Positions 42,815 through 54,659 of a stretch of 64,000 nucleotides of DNA are shown piece by piece. Origin of the DNA: Wolfiporia cocos. Its lineage: Eukaryota; Basidiomycota; Agaricomycetes; Polyporales; Phaeolaceae. The translations under genes and the position numbers were made by a program. The notes beneath the pieces are model-generated. The model was not told the DNA's origin. It did no database searches and saw only the letters and a list, made by a program, of their open reading frames with translations. Each line of letters starts with the position of its first letter. The stretch's first letter is position 1. Where the stretch lies: positions 1,984,001 to 2,048,000 of the forward strand of contig JACCLO010000002.1 in the NCBI GenBank assembly GCA_029448655.1. The letters are read 5' to 3'.

Positions 42815-45800
42815 TCACCCCAAAGACTTCTTCCGCTTCTTGCCAACCACGACAGCGGGTGTAGATTCCTCGGCATGGGACAACTCGCGGGAGACGGATG
42901 TCAATGGCGGCTGAGCTTTAGCGCCTTTGACAGGGCCGTTTTCTTTGACGGGAGTATGTGAGACTCCGTTAATGCGCGGAGTACGCACTCCATTCACTTT
43001 AGGCACGCCATTCGGCAGTCCATTTGCTTGCACAGGTGACTGTTTCGATGTAGATCCTATCACGCAGTGTTAGTAGAGGAGAGATAGCCGAAGGACCGGT
43101 CTGCCCATACCGCTAACTGCATGCTTCTTGAACAGATCGACAAATATGTCCATCTCCCGCTGATCGACAGCACGATCCATAGTGCTGGTCTGAGTGGTGG
43201 CTATTGGGACATCGCTGGCATCGGCCATCTCAATGTCATCTTGCTGTTCGTCCTCCTGCTCGTCATCGTCTGGTGCCTCGACCGCAGATCTTGCGGTCAG
43301 GAAGCCATCTACCAATGAGTCGAAGAGCGAGCCGAGGGGCGGCATGAGATACGCAGGGGCGTCGAATATTTCCCCGATCTCCTTGCCTCTCCAAGGCTGG
43401 GCTAATGATATCGCTGACGACGCTGACGGCTGGTCTAATTCTGCAAACGCAGACTTGCCGAATATATCTTGAAACAACGTCTGCTTTCTCGAATTTTCGA
43501 CCCCGTCTAGACCCTGCGCCGTAGACCCTTCCTCGTGAGGAAGGCGGACATCATCGCCAAACACGACGACGTTCCATGCATCAGTGACCCCGACGAGGGT
43601 AAATGAGGATGTTTCACTCGACAAGGTACCCAATGACGGATGCCCAATGGCGCAGCGTAGACGGAAAGGGAGCGTCCGCGTAGCAGACGGGGTAGGTGAT
43701 GATGGATTGAATAGGAGCACCTTCGTCGATGAGAGATCCGTACTGAGAGTGGGCGCCCGTTCGAGAAGAGCAAAGATTTCTTCCTTGGGATTGACAATAA
43801 CTTGGTCCAGAACAGACGAGCTGCGATAGTGCCATTGCACTGGAAAGGATGAGCTACGAGCACCATATCGACATATATGAACGTACTTGATTTTGTCAAC
43901 AGGTCCCATAGCATCAGGTCTACCGAGCCGGCGACTGTAATATAACGACCGCTAGGACCTACAAAGTGCGCAGACGATACCTGACTACAGTCTGGGGAGG
44001 TCAAGACTTGATACAAAGCATTCGACAAGGCTTCGTATAGTACGACGTGAATCCCCACAGAAATAGCAAAGAGTGAGCCATCTGCAGACCACGCAATATG
44101 ACGAGGGATCCCTGAGCGGAACCGTTGTGTCGAACGAGCAACCCAGAACTCTGCTTACAATAGGTCAGAAACCGACCGAGCTCAGCAGGTCGATGCAATA
44201 GCGTACCCTCGCTTTGTCCCAATTTATTTCGCACCGAGCGAAGACGCCACGTCTTGATATTGCCATCTTCTCCAGTGGTGACTACCATGAGTTGGTCGGC
44301 AGGGCGCTTACCAGGGCGGAATGCAGCATCGGTTACGTTCTGGTGCCCGTGCGGTCGATCGATACGGGTATTCAATATCCAAAACTCCGCTTTGTGATCC
44401 CACCACCAAATCTTCATGTATGTCTCGGCATGTGCTACGTCGTCCTGTTCTCGGTGATCTATAGTGATCATCCAGTCTCCCGAGTCGGCGACAATAACGC
44501 GCTCTACGCGCGATGGCTCTAAAGGCTTTTCGTCTTTGCGTGATACGCGATTCGAAGGAGATACTTCCAACTCTGCAATGAGTTTTGATGATGACGGCTG
44601 GAAGACTTGCAGAGATGACGGGTGTGATGACGGAAGTATCAACGTCGACGTTGTAGAATGGACAGCAAGCGGAATCGAACTAGACGTCGACGGTCGATCA
44701 TGGGAGATCGCGGGATCTGCAATGCGATGAGACGAGCCGTGGGCAAGGGGCGCTACAACGCACCTAGCTTAACCCTGGCGATTGATTTCGATATCTTGAG
44801 GGTACCAGAGGGAATGAAAACAAAGGTTGCGTCTGCCAAGGCGAGCAAATATTCCTCCTGTCCATCGGACGCCTTTGATAGAGCAACATGGCTAATTGGA
44901 GCTCCTACGCGCGGTACGAATTCCTTTTTGCCGGAATGCAGCTGCCAAATCACGAGCACTGCTTCCTCTCCGCCGCTCAGGAGGTACGCCCCATTGCCAG
45001 TGAAGGCGATAGAAGAGACGGCATGAGAATGCCAATGCAGAGTCGTTGTTTGTGCCTTGCGTTCTGCACCGTTATTTTGAGGCAAACCAGCGTTCAGGCA
45101 GTACCACAACCGGATGCAGCCTACACCGTCGCCAGTAGCAAAGTATTCCTCAGAAGGATGGAACGCCAGGCAAGTCAAAGGCGAGGGAGAGACAAACTTC
45201 GTGAAGCCTGCCTTCAGGTCAGACGTCGAGCACACATAGGCTTTGTGACCACCAGTCGCAACAAGCCAGGCTCCGCTAGGTGAGAGGCCCAAACCGGTCG
45301 TCGCTCGTGTTTTTCCAACTACACGCACATCAGAGGGCACCTGAACGGGCGAACCAGCCGTTGCGTCCGTCGGCTTCAAGGAGACGCGCAGCACCTCAAA
45401 GTTGTTTTCAGCCTTGTCAATCTTGGCTGCTATGTAATTAGAATCTGTTGCACGCGGCGGTATATAGAACGTGCTGACCTTTTTTGGTCTTCTGCTTGGT
45501 GGGTCGGGCGACCGCGACGAAGACATGATCTTTGAAGTTCTCGTGAGCGGCGACATGGGAAACCGGCAGCGTAACATCAATAGTCTGCAGCAGCTCCGCG
45601 TCTAGGAAGTCCCAGATCCTGATGTGTCCATCCAGAGAGCCGGTAATCAACTGGAATGGATTATGAGGACTCAGGATAACCGAGGTCACAGCATGTGAGC
45701 TGCCGCTGCTCCGGCCAAAATCCGGGACATGATCTTCTAACGTCGAGACGACTTGACCCGTACCGGCAGAGTAGATCTTCACTGAGGCACCCACCACCGA

Positions 45801-46125
45801 GAAGAAGTAGCTGTTCGGATAATGAGGCATCGGATACTCTGCACGCGGACATCACACACCTTCCGTCACTTGTGTATACAGGAGGAGCTTTGTTCGCGGA
45901 AGACTCTGTCAAAGACTTCCATGACCACGGTTCACCATTTGCAGCCTTCGATGTCCCCGCCAAGCACTCCTCCCCCACCTCTACACGAGCTCGCACCGTT
46001 GGCTTGCGAGTTTTTCCAGCAGATTTTGGGGCATTGGGTGTAGATACATCATGGGTGGCCTGTGCGACCCTTTGCTTCGCTGGTGAAGCAGTCGGAGGAC
46101 GCGCCTCCGTAACAGGCACAGGCAT
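42815..46125 (-). CDS. WDR75 / Utp17 (Nan1) WD40 ribosome-biogenesis protein
   Basis: A multi-exon gene from ATG 46125 (MPVPVTEARPPTASPAKQRV) to TGA 42815. After a basic Ala/Thr-rich N-terminus, WD40 repeats follow: PVYTSDGSYFFSVVGASVKI, SVILSPHNPFQLITGSLDGH...IRIWDF, FKDHVFVAVARPTKQ, TGLGLSPSGAWLVATGGHKA, LAFHPSEEYFATGDGVGCIR, SIAFTGNGAYLLSGGEEAVL, and a second propeller including WIVTIDHRE-like and VLWDLLTKS-like repeats. The region FDAPAYLMPPLGSLFDSLVD near the C-terminus is characteristic of WDR75, and the protein ends in a basic tail (GKKRKKSLG). WDR75/Nan1 is a t-UTP component of the small-subunit processome, needed for rRNA transcription and early pre-rRNA processing in the nucleolus. 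The splice at ~45433-45480 (48 nt) resolves an apparent frame change; no true break was found. Confidence 0.88.
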
Positions 46126-46460
46126 AGTGGATGGCCAGAGGAAGGAGTGCTCGCAAGAAAAATGCCACGTGCCAAATTAGGCAATCGACGCTTGTATGGG
46201 CGCTAAACTGTACTGATCTCAAGTCAAGGCGCTAAAACGCCAACCGAAGCGCTCAAGGCGAGGACTGGGCAAGCAATAACGCGAACGTCGAGAAAGCTAT
46301 ATTCGATACCAATACAACGAAGAGAACATCCAAGTACACATGAACCTCGTAAGCAAACATACCGCAGTACTACAGTACTTACCAATGGTAGATCACAACA
46401 TGATGACACTGCGTAAATGTGCAAACGAAAACATCGAAAAGCAGAGATACAGCTAACGCT
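46126..46460. other. Intergenic between two minus-strand genes
   Basis: 335 bp holding the WDR75 promoter and the 3' flank of the Zn2Cys6 gene; no other feature. Confidence 0.5.
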
Positions 46461-49400
46461 TTACCAAATCTGGGGAGGAGCAGGAAGATAATCGGGGGGT
46501 AGTAGTAGAGCGTTCATGCCATCCGACATGAGAGAAGAGCCGCCCAGTGTCTGGTCAGAAAGCCAAACTGGTAACTGCTCATTGGCAGTTGTGTCGAAAC
46601 CGCGCCATATCTGGTCGACATTTTGAGCATACTGTGCGAGTTGAGGATGTATTCCCATGTTCACATAGTCAGTGGGTTCAGCGGCAGTAGGAGTAAACGC
46701 AGCGTCGTATGGGGACACGGGCTGGTTCATCGGCTGAGCCACGGTCTCCGTGAGACTCGCATTACTACGCGAGCGATTTCGCGCTGCCCTGGGTGAACGA
46801 GACGCTGAGACGGAACGTTTACGGAAGCGCTTCAACATAAGCTGGAGGGTCAAAGCATATCGCTTGCCAGGAACTTCGACAATATCAATGTGTGCACGAG
46901 CTTTTCAGTTCAGAGCGCACTTACCTTCTGCAAGCAAATTAGCTAGACGCTCCACGAGGATCCTGACTTCCCCCATGTTGCACTGATCCGGGCTAGTTTT
47001 GCTTTCAGCAGCGGAGTCATTTGTCCTAGGGACGCACTCACAACAGACGCGCTAACCGCAGAAGGAATGAAGCAGAGAATGTCGCCGTTGCATGGGTATA
47101 GTGAACGGCTTTGGGTATGTGAGCACCAGAATAGTGGAAAACAAAACAGAGTACGTGCCGTATCTCATTCCCTCCCGGTATGCAGGGGAATTGACCGTAA
47201 TATCAAGGATCTGTCGTCCAATTTGTATGGACTTTATCGCTAATTCGCGTTGGGGAACTGGCATTTTTTGAACGTCGTCTGGACTTTCAATGAACCTCAA
47301 AGCAGTGGCATTATGATACAGCTCGGCGTGTAAATGCTGAAGCTGCAAACTTTGGCGGTAAAACGCTACCGGATATTCAACATAAACCTCAATGCAGGGA
47401 GCGCTATACACACCAGCATTCTCATACTTTTGAGAAAAGGCATGGTCCCAGGTAGTATACCAGTTGCGGAACTCCATGTCAGCCTGGCGGAGTACGTGGA
47501 ACGTATTGTCGTCCACCGGTCGGTCGAAGTGGGGCGATAAGTTGTTATTGACCCGCTCTCGGATCGCCATCAATTCAACCATAGAGACGAGTCGCATGTC
47601 ATCTTCTATCGCCAACGGATGCTGCAATAGTGCACGACATTGCCAGATACTCTCGTCATCTTTGAGGATTGATGGGCGGCCGGTCCCGTATGACATTCTA
47701 GATATTCAATCTCAGAACGTACTCACCAACTCTCATAGCAGGAACGCACTGATGTTCGAACAGGTACAGGCAGAACCAAGTCCGAGCAGAGATAACAAGT
47801 TGTCGATCTTTCGCTGAAGTCCCTGCTTTGTTGGCCTTCATTCTGGCCAGCAGCTCTGGCCAGGCCTTGTGCATGGCTGACGTACGGCCACATTGTCAAA
47901 GCTGCGATTTATGAACAGCCAATAGCTAACGTCCACTTACATAGCTCCATGGCCATGCGCACGGCATGACCACCGCTTAACCATCCATTGTCAGACCAGC
48001 CCGACACCAGAACTACGCAATTTTCCGATGAGATTCAGTATGGGCAGAGGGCTTTGGTGACTCACTCATCGCCTGAACGGCTTCTTGTCGGGTAACTGGG
48101 GAGAAGAGAGTAGCGCAAGAAATGTTGAGCACTTCCTCTTGGCACTTCAAGAAAGTTTCGCTAGATTTGCCTGGCAAAGCGAATGAATGGCATAATTGGC
48201 GCTGCAACAGGGAAGACTCACCTCCCCCATCCCTGACCCGCGCAGCAACCATACAAATACAATCGACAGCAAAAGGAGAGCGTTCATGGAGAGCATCGTA
48301 AGTATCGACGTTGGCATCGAATATGGGCAGGAATGTAGAACAGCCATGGTAGAATCTATGTCGCATTAGAATGCCAATCACAGATTTAACAGGATTTGCG
48401 GCCGACTCACATACGGAAAAGTTCACGGGCCTCGGGATCTGGTATGATGTTTTTGGTAACCACTAGCAGATTGACATGTCAGATGTTGAGTCGCAAACAG
48501 AAATAAGAATGATCTACCGTCGGGGAAGTTGCGAGGCTGTTTATGGTAAACCTTCCTGCGTTTCGCTGGCCTTGATTGCCTTGGCTCAGGTGAAACGGTC
48601 CTAGCGCGGCTAGGAGGTTCACTGACTCCTTCACCATTCTCCTTTACGAGAGTATTAGTAAGACAAACTGGCCCTGGTAAGCTCGAAGGGTACCTTAGCG
48701 GCTCGCTGGATTGCAACATCGGCCAAACCACGCAGAACTTCCCATGGTGCCACAAGGCCTGATGAGGGCAGCCCATCTTCGTCTTCGACATCGGATGAAT
48801 CTGTGCTAGTCGCATTCGAGGACGGAGGAAGGCCTCTCTTAGCGCCCGGAGGGGCATCCTGGCCGTTTGTCGAACGCACGGGCTGACGCGAAGACGACTG
48901 TGCGACATCGTTTGGATGATAACGCACCGAAGACACGTTCGGAGGCTGCGTGCGCGGCGGTCCCATAGTCTCGAGGCTGGAGAATGGAGGTAACGTGGTG
49001 GCCTGAGATGAGCCGCTGCGGTTGCTCGTGGGAGTAGGAGGGGGATACATCATGTTGGGAGTGGGAGCATTGGGAGCATGCATATCGGTCGAAACGCTGG
49101 GACGATGTCCGGATGCGCCCATTGATGGACTTCGGTACACGCCAGGGATTGAGTCTCGGTGCTGTCGGTTAACAGTTGTATTTATGACCGTCTGCATATG
49201 TCCGTGGGCTTGTGGGACTGTGCCGTTATTAAGCGCATTGACTTGACCAGAATGGCTCGTGTCAACCATTAGCTGCGGATGAGGCACAGAAGTAGACGGC
49301 GTCGACACCGCCGGGGATCCGACTGAGTGGGCTCCAGGCGACTGCTGTACAAATTGTGGATACGCGGAAGGGGAGCGAGAGTGTATGGGTGCCCCTCCAC

Positions 49401-49935
49401 CACGAAGGTGACTAACAATCTCTAAAAGTGTGCTTTGTATGGCGTTTTGTGTCTGGCGGATGTCAGCCACGTGTGCCTCGAGACTTCGGATACGCCTGGT
49501 GGTGTGCTTGTCGGTAAGAGACATGGCTTGAGCGGATTTTAACAGAACACTCACTCTAACCCAGCTTCACCCGTGAGACTCGCTTCCCTTGTGGGTTTCT
49601 CGAAAAGACACTCAAGGCCTGCGTGCCGGCACCGTCTACAGGGAGGGTTGTCTGCGCCCTCGCATCTCATCTTCTGCTTCCGGCAGGCATTCTAACGCAC
49701 GATGTTAGCTTCGATCACGTCGGCCTGTTTGCACACTTACGCAGGCTCCTACGCGGGTCCGTGATGGTGATGAGCTTATGAGACCGCGAGGGAGGATGAT
49801 ACACGTACGAGGGACTCGATTCAACGTCCTGACAGGCTTGGGTTCGACCTTGACCTGCCCTTTGGTATCGTTCCCGTCCGTGTCTTCGTGTTTCTTGATC
49901 GGCGTACTCGTAGAAGCGTTGTTGTTGGGCTCCAT
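46461..49935 (-). CDS. Zn2Cys6 fungal-specific transcription factor
   Basis: A multi-exon gene from ATG 49935 (MEPNNNASTSTPIKKHEDTD) to TAA 46461. The binuclear zinc cluster is assembled from three exons: first-exon ...LNRVPR, an 8-nt micro-exon (49748-49741) giving A-C, and the next exon NACRKQKMRCEGADNPPC plus RRCRHAGLEC. All six cysteines are present. A coiled linker follows (RIRSLEAHVADIRQTQNAIQ), then a long Ser/Pro/Thr-rich region, then the fungal_trans middle homology domain (~48420-47050: FYHGCSTFLPIFDANVDTYD ... RLVSMVELMAIRERV), and a disordered C-terminus with PQIW at the end. It would bind CGG-type sites as a nuclear regulator; targets are unknown. It lies upstream of, and in the same orientation as, WDR75 with no obvious functional link. 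Confidence 0.88.
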
Positions 49936-50653
49936 GGCAAACTGACTGAGTCAGAGAGTGAACAAAAGCCCAGGACCGCCGGCGGCAGGTACAGCGAAAG
50001 CTCGCAGCTGGGTCGGCGGGAGGGATAGGATGAGAGTAGGCGTAGGCGAAGTGATCAAGTCGGCTATCCTTGCAGCCACATGCAGCAAACAGAGACAAGC
50101 GAGCATATTTGTCCTACGAGACGCTTGCATGGGTGCATGATGGCACGTTGCTCACCGCTTGGCTCATTCAAGTCATCTCGCCCACCATCCTTGGCCTATT
50201 CTCGGGACAAATGAGTCTCGAAGTGCCCTATCAGTAGGGCGTGTCCGCGGTTCCGATTGTGGGTTCCCTTTTGGTTTGGCGCGGAGACATCACTATTTGT
50301 CACATGCTGTGGTTTGAGCCGTCATTGCACACTCGCAATTGGTATGATACTCTGCTGCGATCAGGTTTCAGCCGGACCGCCAGTACCAATCTCTATCTGC
50401 TTGGTACTCGCTAATCACCGCCCAAAAGCAAGAGCGCGCGATTACTCTGCCGCCGACGCGGTTGCACGTCCTACCTGTAACTGACGCCCTGTACCGGCCG
50501 CACCAGATGCCGAACTGCTCAGCGGTTGCTTTATAATGCATCTGTTGACGTTATTCATTCACATGCGGCACAGTAATAAGTGCTACGACGTTGAATGCTC
50601 AATAGATATGCGTATATCGCCCATGCATGCAGGTTAGGAACGTCGCACATCAT
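49936..50653. other. Intergenic, no gene recognised
   Basis: 718 bp between the Zn2Cys6 gene start and the 3' end of the NRPS-like gene; nothing recognised. Confidence 0.5.
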
Positions 50654-53600
50654 TCATTCCGGGATACCCGGAATGAACTGCTTACTCCTCCAGTATCTGA
50701 CCCAGGCGCTTACGTCGCCTCGCTCCAGCGGCCGCAGACCTCGCAACGTTGTACTGGCGCTCTGTGCATTGTCCGTCTTGAATAAGGGCAGTCCGCCCAT
50801 CTCGGTGCCAGACGGATTGGCCTGAGCCAGGTTGCGGAAGAAGTCGAGTAACTTGAGCGCGGGCTGAAATGGAGCCGGTGAGTATGTAATAATGATCGTC
50901 TTCATAACGACATAACTGACCACAGCGTCTAAGTTATCAGGCGACTGAGCCACCTTCTCTAGCTTCTCAACCCATGAGCCGACCGAAACTCGTGCAAGTC
51001 CAGGCCCAGTTTCAGCGGAGATAGCGGAGAGAATTTCCTGGGATGTGACAGGATGAGGATGCACAACGTTCGCAGCCGCCAAATGTTGTGTCCCTAGCAC
51101 CGTATCTACCACTGCGTCCGCAGCGGCATCAATAGGAACCCAGGAAACAACCTGCATACGTGCGGAGATGAACACCAGTATATGACAGCTATGATGGATA
51201 CGCACGCCGTCAAGGTCTGGTATACACCGTAATGCAATGCTGGATTTGACAAGGATGGGGAACCATTCTGTTGTGTTCCATACTCCAGTCTCTCTTGAGC
51301 CACACAGTTGACCGACTCGCAAGATAGTAGCCTTGTAGCCGTTAGCATGTGCACGAGCCAGGACCTATCAGTTGATGCGGAGAATGATAAAAGTTTAAGT
51401 CCCGGAGTCCCGGAGTCAAGGAGTCAATGGCATCTACGCACCTCCTCGACAACATACTTTGCCATACCATATCCAGATCCCAATGCCACTTTGGGATCGC
51501 CAATCGCAGCTTCCGGCACGGGTCCCTGTTGGGTTACATTCCACCGCTGCACGGCAGCAATCGATGAAGTAAAGAAGAAATAGGCGGAGGGCGCGAGACT
51601 GGCAAGCCGTACAGCAGCACTGATGTGCGACTCGAACGATGCAAGTGCCAGGTTGAAGTCGACTCGCCAGGCGATGTGTACGATGTGCGTCACCGAATTG
51701 CTGATCTGCCATTACGGACGGATCAAACGAAGATCAAGGACAATTGGACACACCCTACCTTGTCGAGTGTGGCAGAATCAAGCCCGAAATCGGCTTTCTC
51801 AAGGTTACCAGAAAGAAGCGTAAGCTTGGACTCGGTCAATAGCTCAAGGGGCAGCCGAGCTGTCTCAAAAGCAGTACGCTGACGGTCGAATAAAGCGGAT
51901 CCGCGGTTAAGTGCAAACACATGCTGGACCCTGCTGTTGATCAGTAGCTTGGCCAAAATCAAGCTCCCAAGAGCACCGGTGGTCCCTGTTATCAGAACGA
52001 CTGAACCTTGCTCTCCTGACCATTGAATGGGCGCAGCAGGTGCAGAAGGCAATTGAGCAGTATACTTCTTTATCAAAGCTTCGATGTCCGCAACAGGTGA
52101 TCCCACTGCGTCGTCGTCGTCTGGCCCAGAAGAGATGTATCGAACAATCGCTGCAGCCATTTCCACGAGTGTGGGATGCGTGAAAATAAAATTTGGCTGG
52201 ACGCGCAATGCGGCATTCACAGCCCTGGGCTCGGGTGAGCCACGCAGCGCACCGATGATGCGATTTCGTAGGAAGGTCGCACTGAGGCTGGGTGGCGACA
52301 TTAATGGCTAAGAGATCATTCGCTCAGGAAAGGCGATTGATATACCTGTTGTAACCCTGTGCAAATAGATCGTCGCTTGCCGAGATTGGGGCGCTGCTGT
52401 GTATTGCGGTGGCGTGTTCGACAAGCCATTTTTGCACATCGATAGTTGTCCAAGAAGCAGGAGGCGGGATGCCATGTGCATCTCTGCTGTCGGCGATTGT
52501 ATCGTATCTACGTTTGACGATGAGTACTCCCCCCTGGAACAAATTAAGGATAATATGTGTTCGCACAATGCACTTATATCTGCTTCGTATAATGCGACAG
52601 CGTGCTTGCGCATGATGGTACCTTTGGCAGCACGAGGAAACGGTCGGGAAGGATCAGTGACGATGATCATCTCTTTGAAAATGCGAGCAAAGGCAGGTGC
52701 TGGTCGATTGGCTTCTTCCACCTGGTGCCTGTAACAGCATAGCATCATTAAGATGGATATACAAGTGATCGATCTCATTACCAGATGGCATTGCGGAACT
52801 CTACTAGTGCCTTTTCATCTCCAGGGGTCACAACATGCGCTGGTTGAGGCTCAAGCAGTATCCCAGGCTGCTCGCGTCCACGTCCAAACATGAGTGCTCC
52901 TGATATCCAGGGATGCGCGCCGATATGGCCTTCCTGCTGGATGGGGACAATCTTCTCGCCTGGAGCATGTTCATAATGAGACCATTTCAATCCCCCCGGG
53001 TTAGAATACACACCGTTGCTCAATACAATCACATCGTCCGTACGACCAATTCTGTTAGTACAACCGACATCAGGATACATAGAAAACTGTCAAAGGAGAC
53101 AGCCACTCACATGCGCCATAGCCCTTGCTTGGTAGGGTGCGGCTCCCAAAGATCGGACGTAGCATACCCCTTTTCCTCGTCTAGGTTTTCTTTACTCGGT
53201 TGATGCGTGGGACATGTCTATTGGTACTCCATCAAAATCGATAATATCGATAAGGGCAGAGGCTAACCAGGAAAACAAGCTCGAACGCCCCATCTCCTTG
53301 CGGAACCCAGCGAATATTGACCTGATCGGTGAATTGCATCCACTGCCAATCTTGTCGAGTCTTTCCAGCAGGATTATTTGGAGTGCCTGGCTCGTTGTCG
53401 AATGTGGCAGAATGTGCGCCGAATTCCGTGCCACCGTACACAGAGCATAGGTAGACGCCTGCTTCCACAAGTTTTGTCCCGTTCGCTAAAGACAGAGGAC
53501 CACCAGCGTAGACCTGAGATGAGTAGGTTGGTTCAACGAGCTACATATGAGATTCAAAGGCACACCGATACATACTACGATGTCTGCAGATGCGAGGAAT

Positions 53601-54602
53601 TTTACATCTGCATCGTTATGTGCCCAAGCCTGATACAACGATTATAATAAACCGTTGAGATCGAGTTCGTCCGCAATATCTGTGTACTTCACATACCTCA
53701 AGGAATGCAGGTACAGTCGGTATTGCATTGGCATTCGTTCTCTTAGCGGCTTCAAGGGTATTCTCTGGGGTTGGTACTGGGGGATGCAAGCCAAGATGTC
53801 CGCGAGGCGCATACAAGGTGACCGGCTGACCTGAAACAAGTGCTGTGTATAGCTGCATTGTGATCCCCATTGTGTGGAATGGTGGTAGTGCCGCAGATGC
53901 CCAGCGAAGGCCACGATCGCGCGTCTCGGTAACGACTGAACCTTGACACCAATGGAGGATTGTGATGGTTGTTTGAGCAATAGGCTTCGGAAATCCGGTG
54001 GAGCCAGAGGAATGCAAATATAGGACGACATCAGAAGGGGGCACAGTAGGCGCAGGGGGATAGGGTGCTTGAGAAATCGTGCGAACAGGCGCGCTAGGAG
54101 GGGCGAAAGAAGGGAATATGTCTGACAGGAGCGGCAAGTCATCGACTTCAAGGACATAGCCCTTCGGGAGCGCGGCGTGTATCTCATCAATTAACGAGGA
54201 GAAAGATGGTTGACAGATGAGTCTGTGACAGTCAGTGCGCTCTATCATACTGGCCACAGCTGGAGCAGAGTTGCGCGGGGACATCGGGAACGGCACGAGT
54301 CCCGCACGCACAGTACCGACTGTGAGGGCATGGTATAGCAGAATGTCACAACTGACAACAATGGCGACGACCGCACGGTCAGGGCCTGGGCCTTGAGGAC
54401 GGATGGCATGTGCAATTCGATGTGTAGCATCAGCGAATTCCTTCCAAGTGACAATACCATTTTCCGAAACCGTAGAATCAGCGCTGGGATAGATCCACAT
54501 AGGCCGATGGGTATTGTGCTCGGCATGAAAATCGAGGAATCCGGGTAGGGCAGGGATGCTGCCGTCCAGAGGTGGATAGGGTAATCTGTCACAAAAAGTC
54601 AT
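50654..54602 (-). CDS. NRPS-like adenylate-forming reductase (A-T-R)
   Basis: A multi-exon gene of ~1,050 residues. It starts MTFCDRLPYPPLDGSIPALP. The adenylation domain shows the core phosphate-binding motif LYLHSSGSTGFPKPI and the helix PFHTMGITMQLY, then a later exon with NGVYSNPGGLKWSHYEH and the hinge/catalytic part. The thiolation domain, read across a splice at ~52284-52344, is DDLFAQGYNSLSATFLRNRI; the phosphopantetheine serine is present, but the usual preceding Asp is Asn. The reductase domain has VVLITGTTGALGSLILAKLL, the SDR tyrosine-lysine pair in SGYGMAKYVVEE, and VGQLCGS. Such enzymes activate a carboxylic acid, load it on the carrier arm, and release it as an aldehyde or alcohol; basidiomycetes carry several types (aminoadipate reductase, aryl or amino-acid reducers). 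The substrate cannot be named. No condensation domain and no other biosynthetic gene is adjacent. Confidence 0.88.
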
Positions 54603-54659
54603 GGCAAAGTCGAAGGAGCTGCAGTCTATCAACGGGCCCCCCAGCAATTTAAATGGTGC

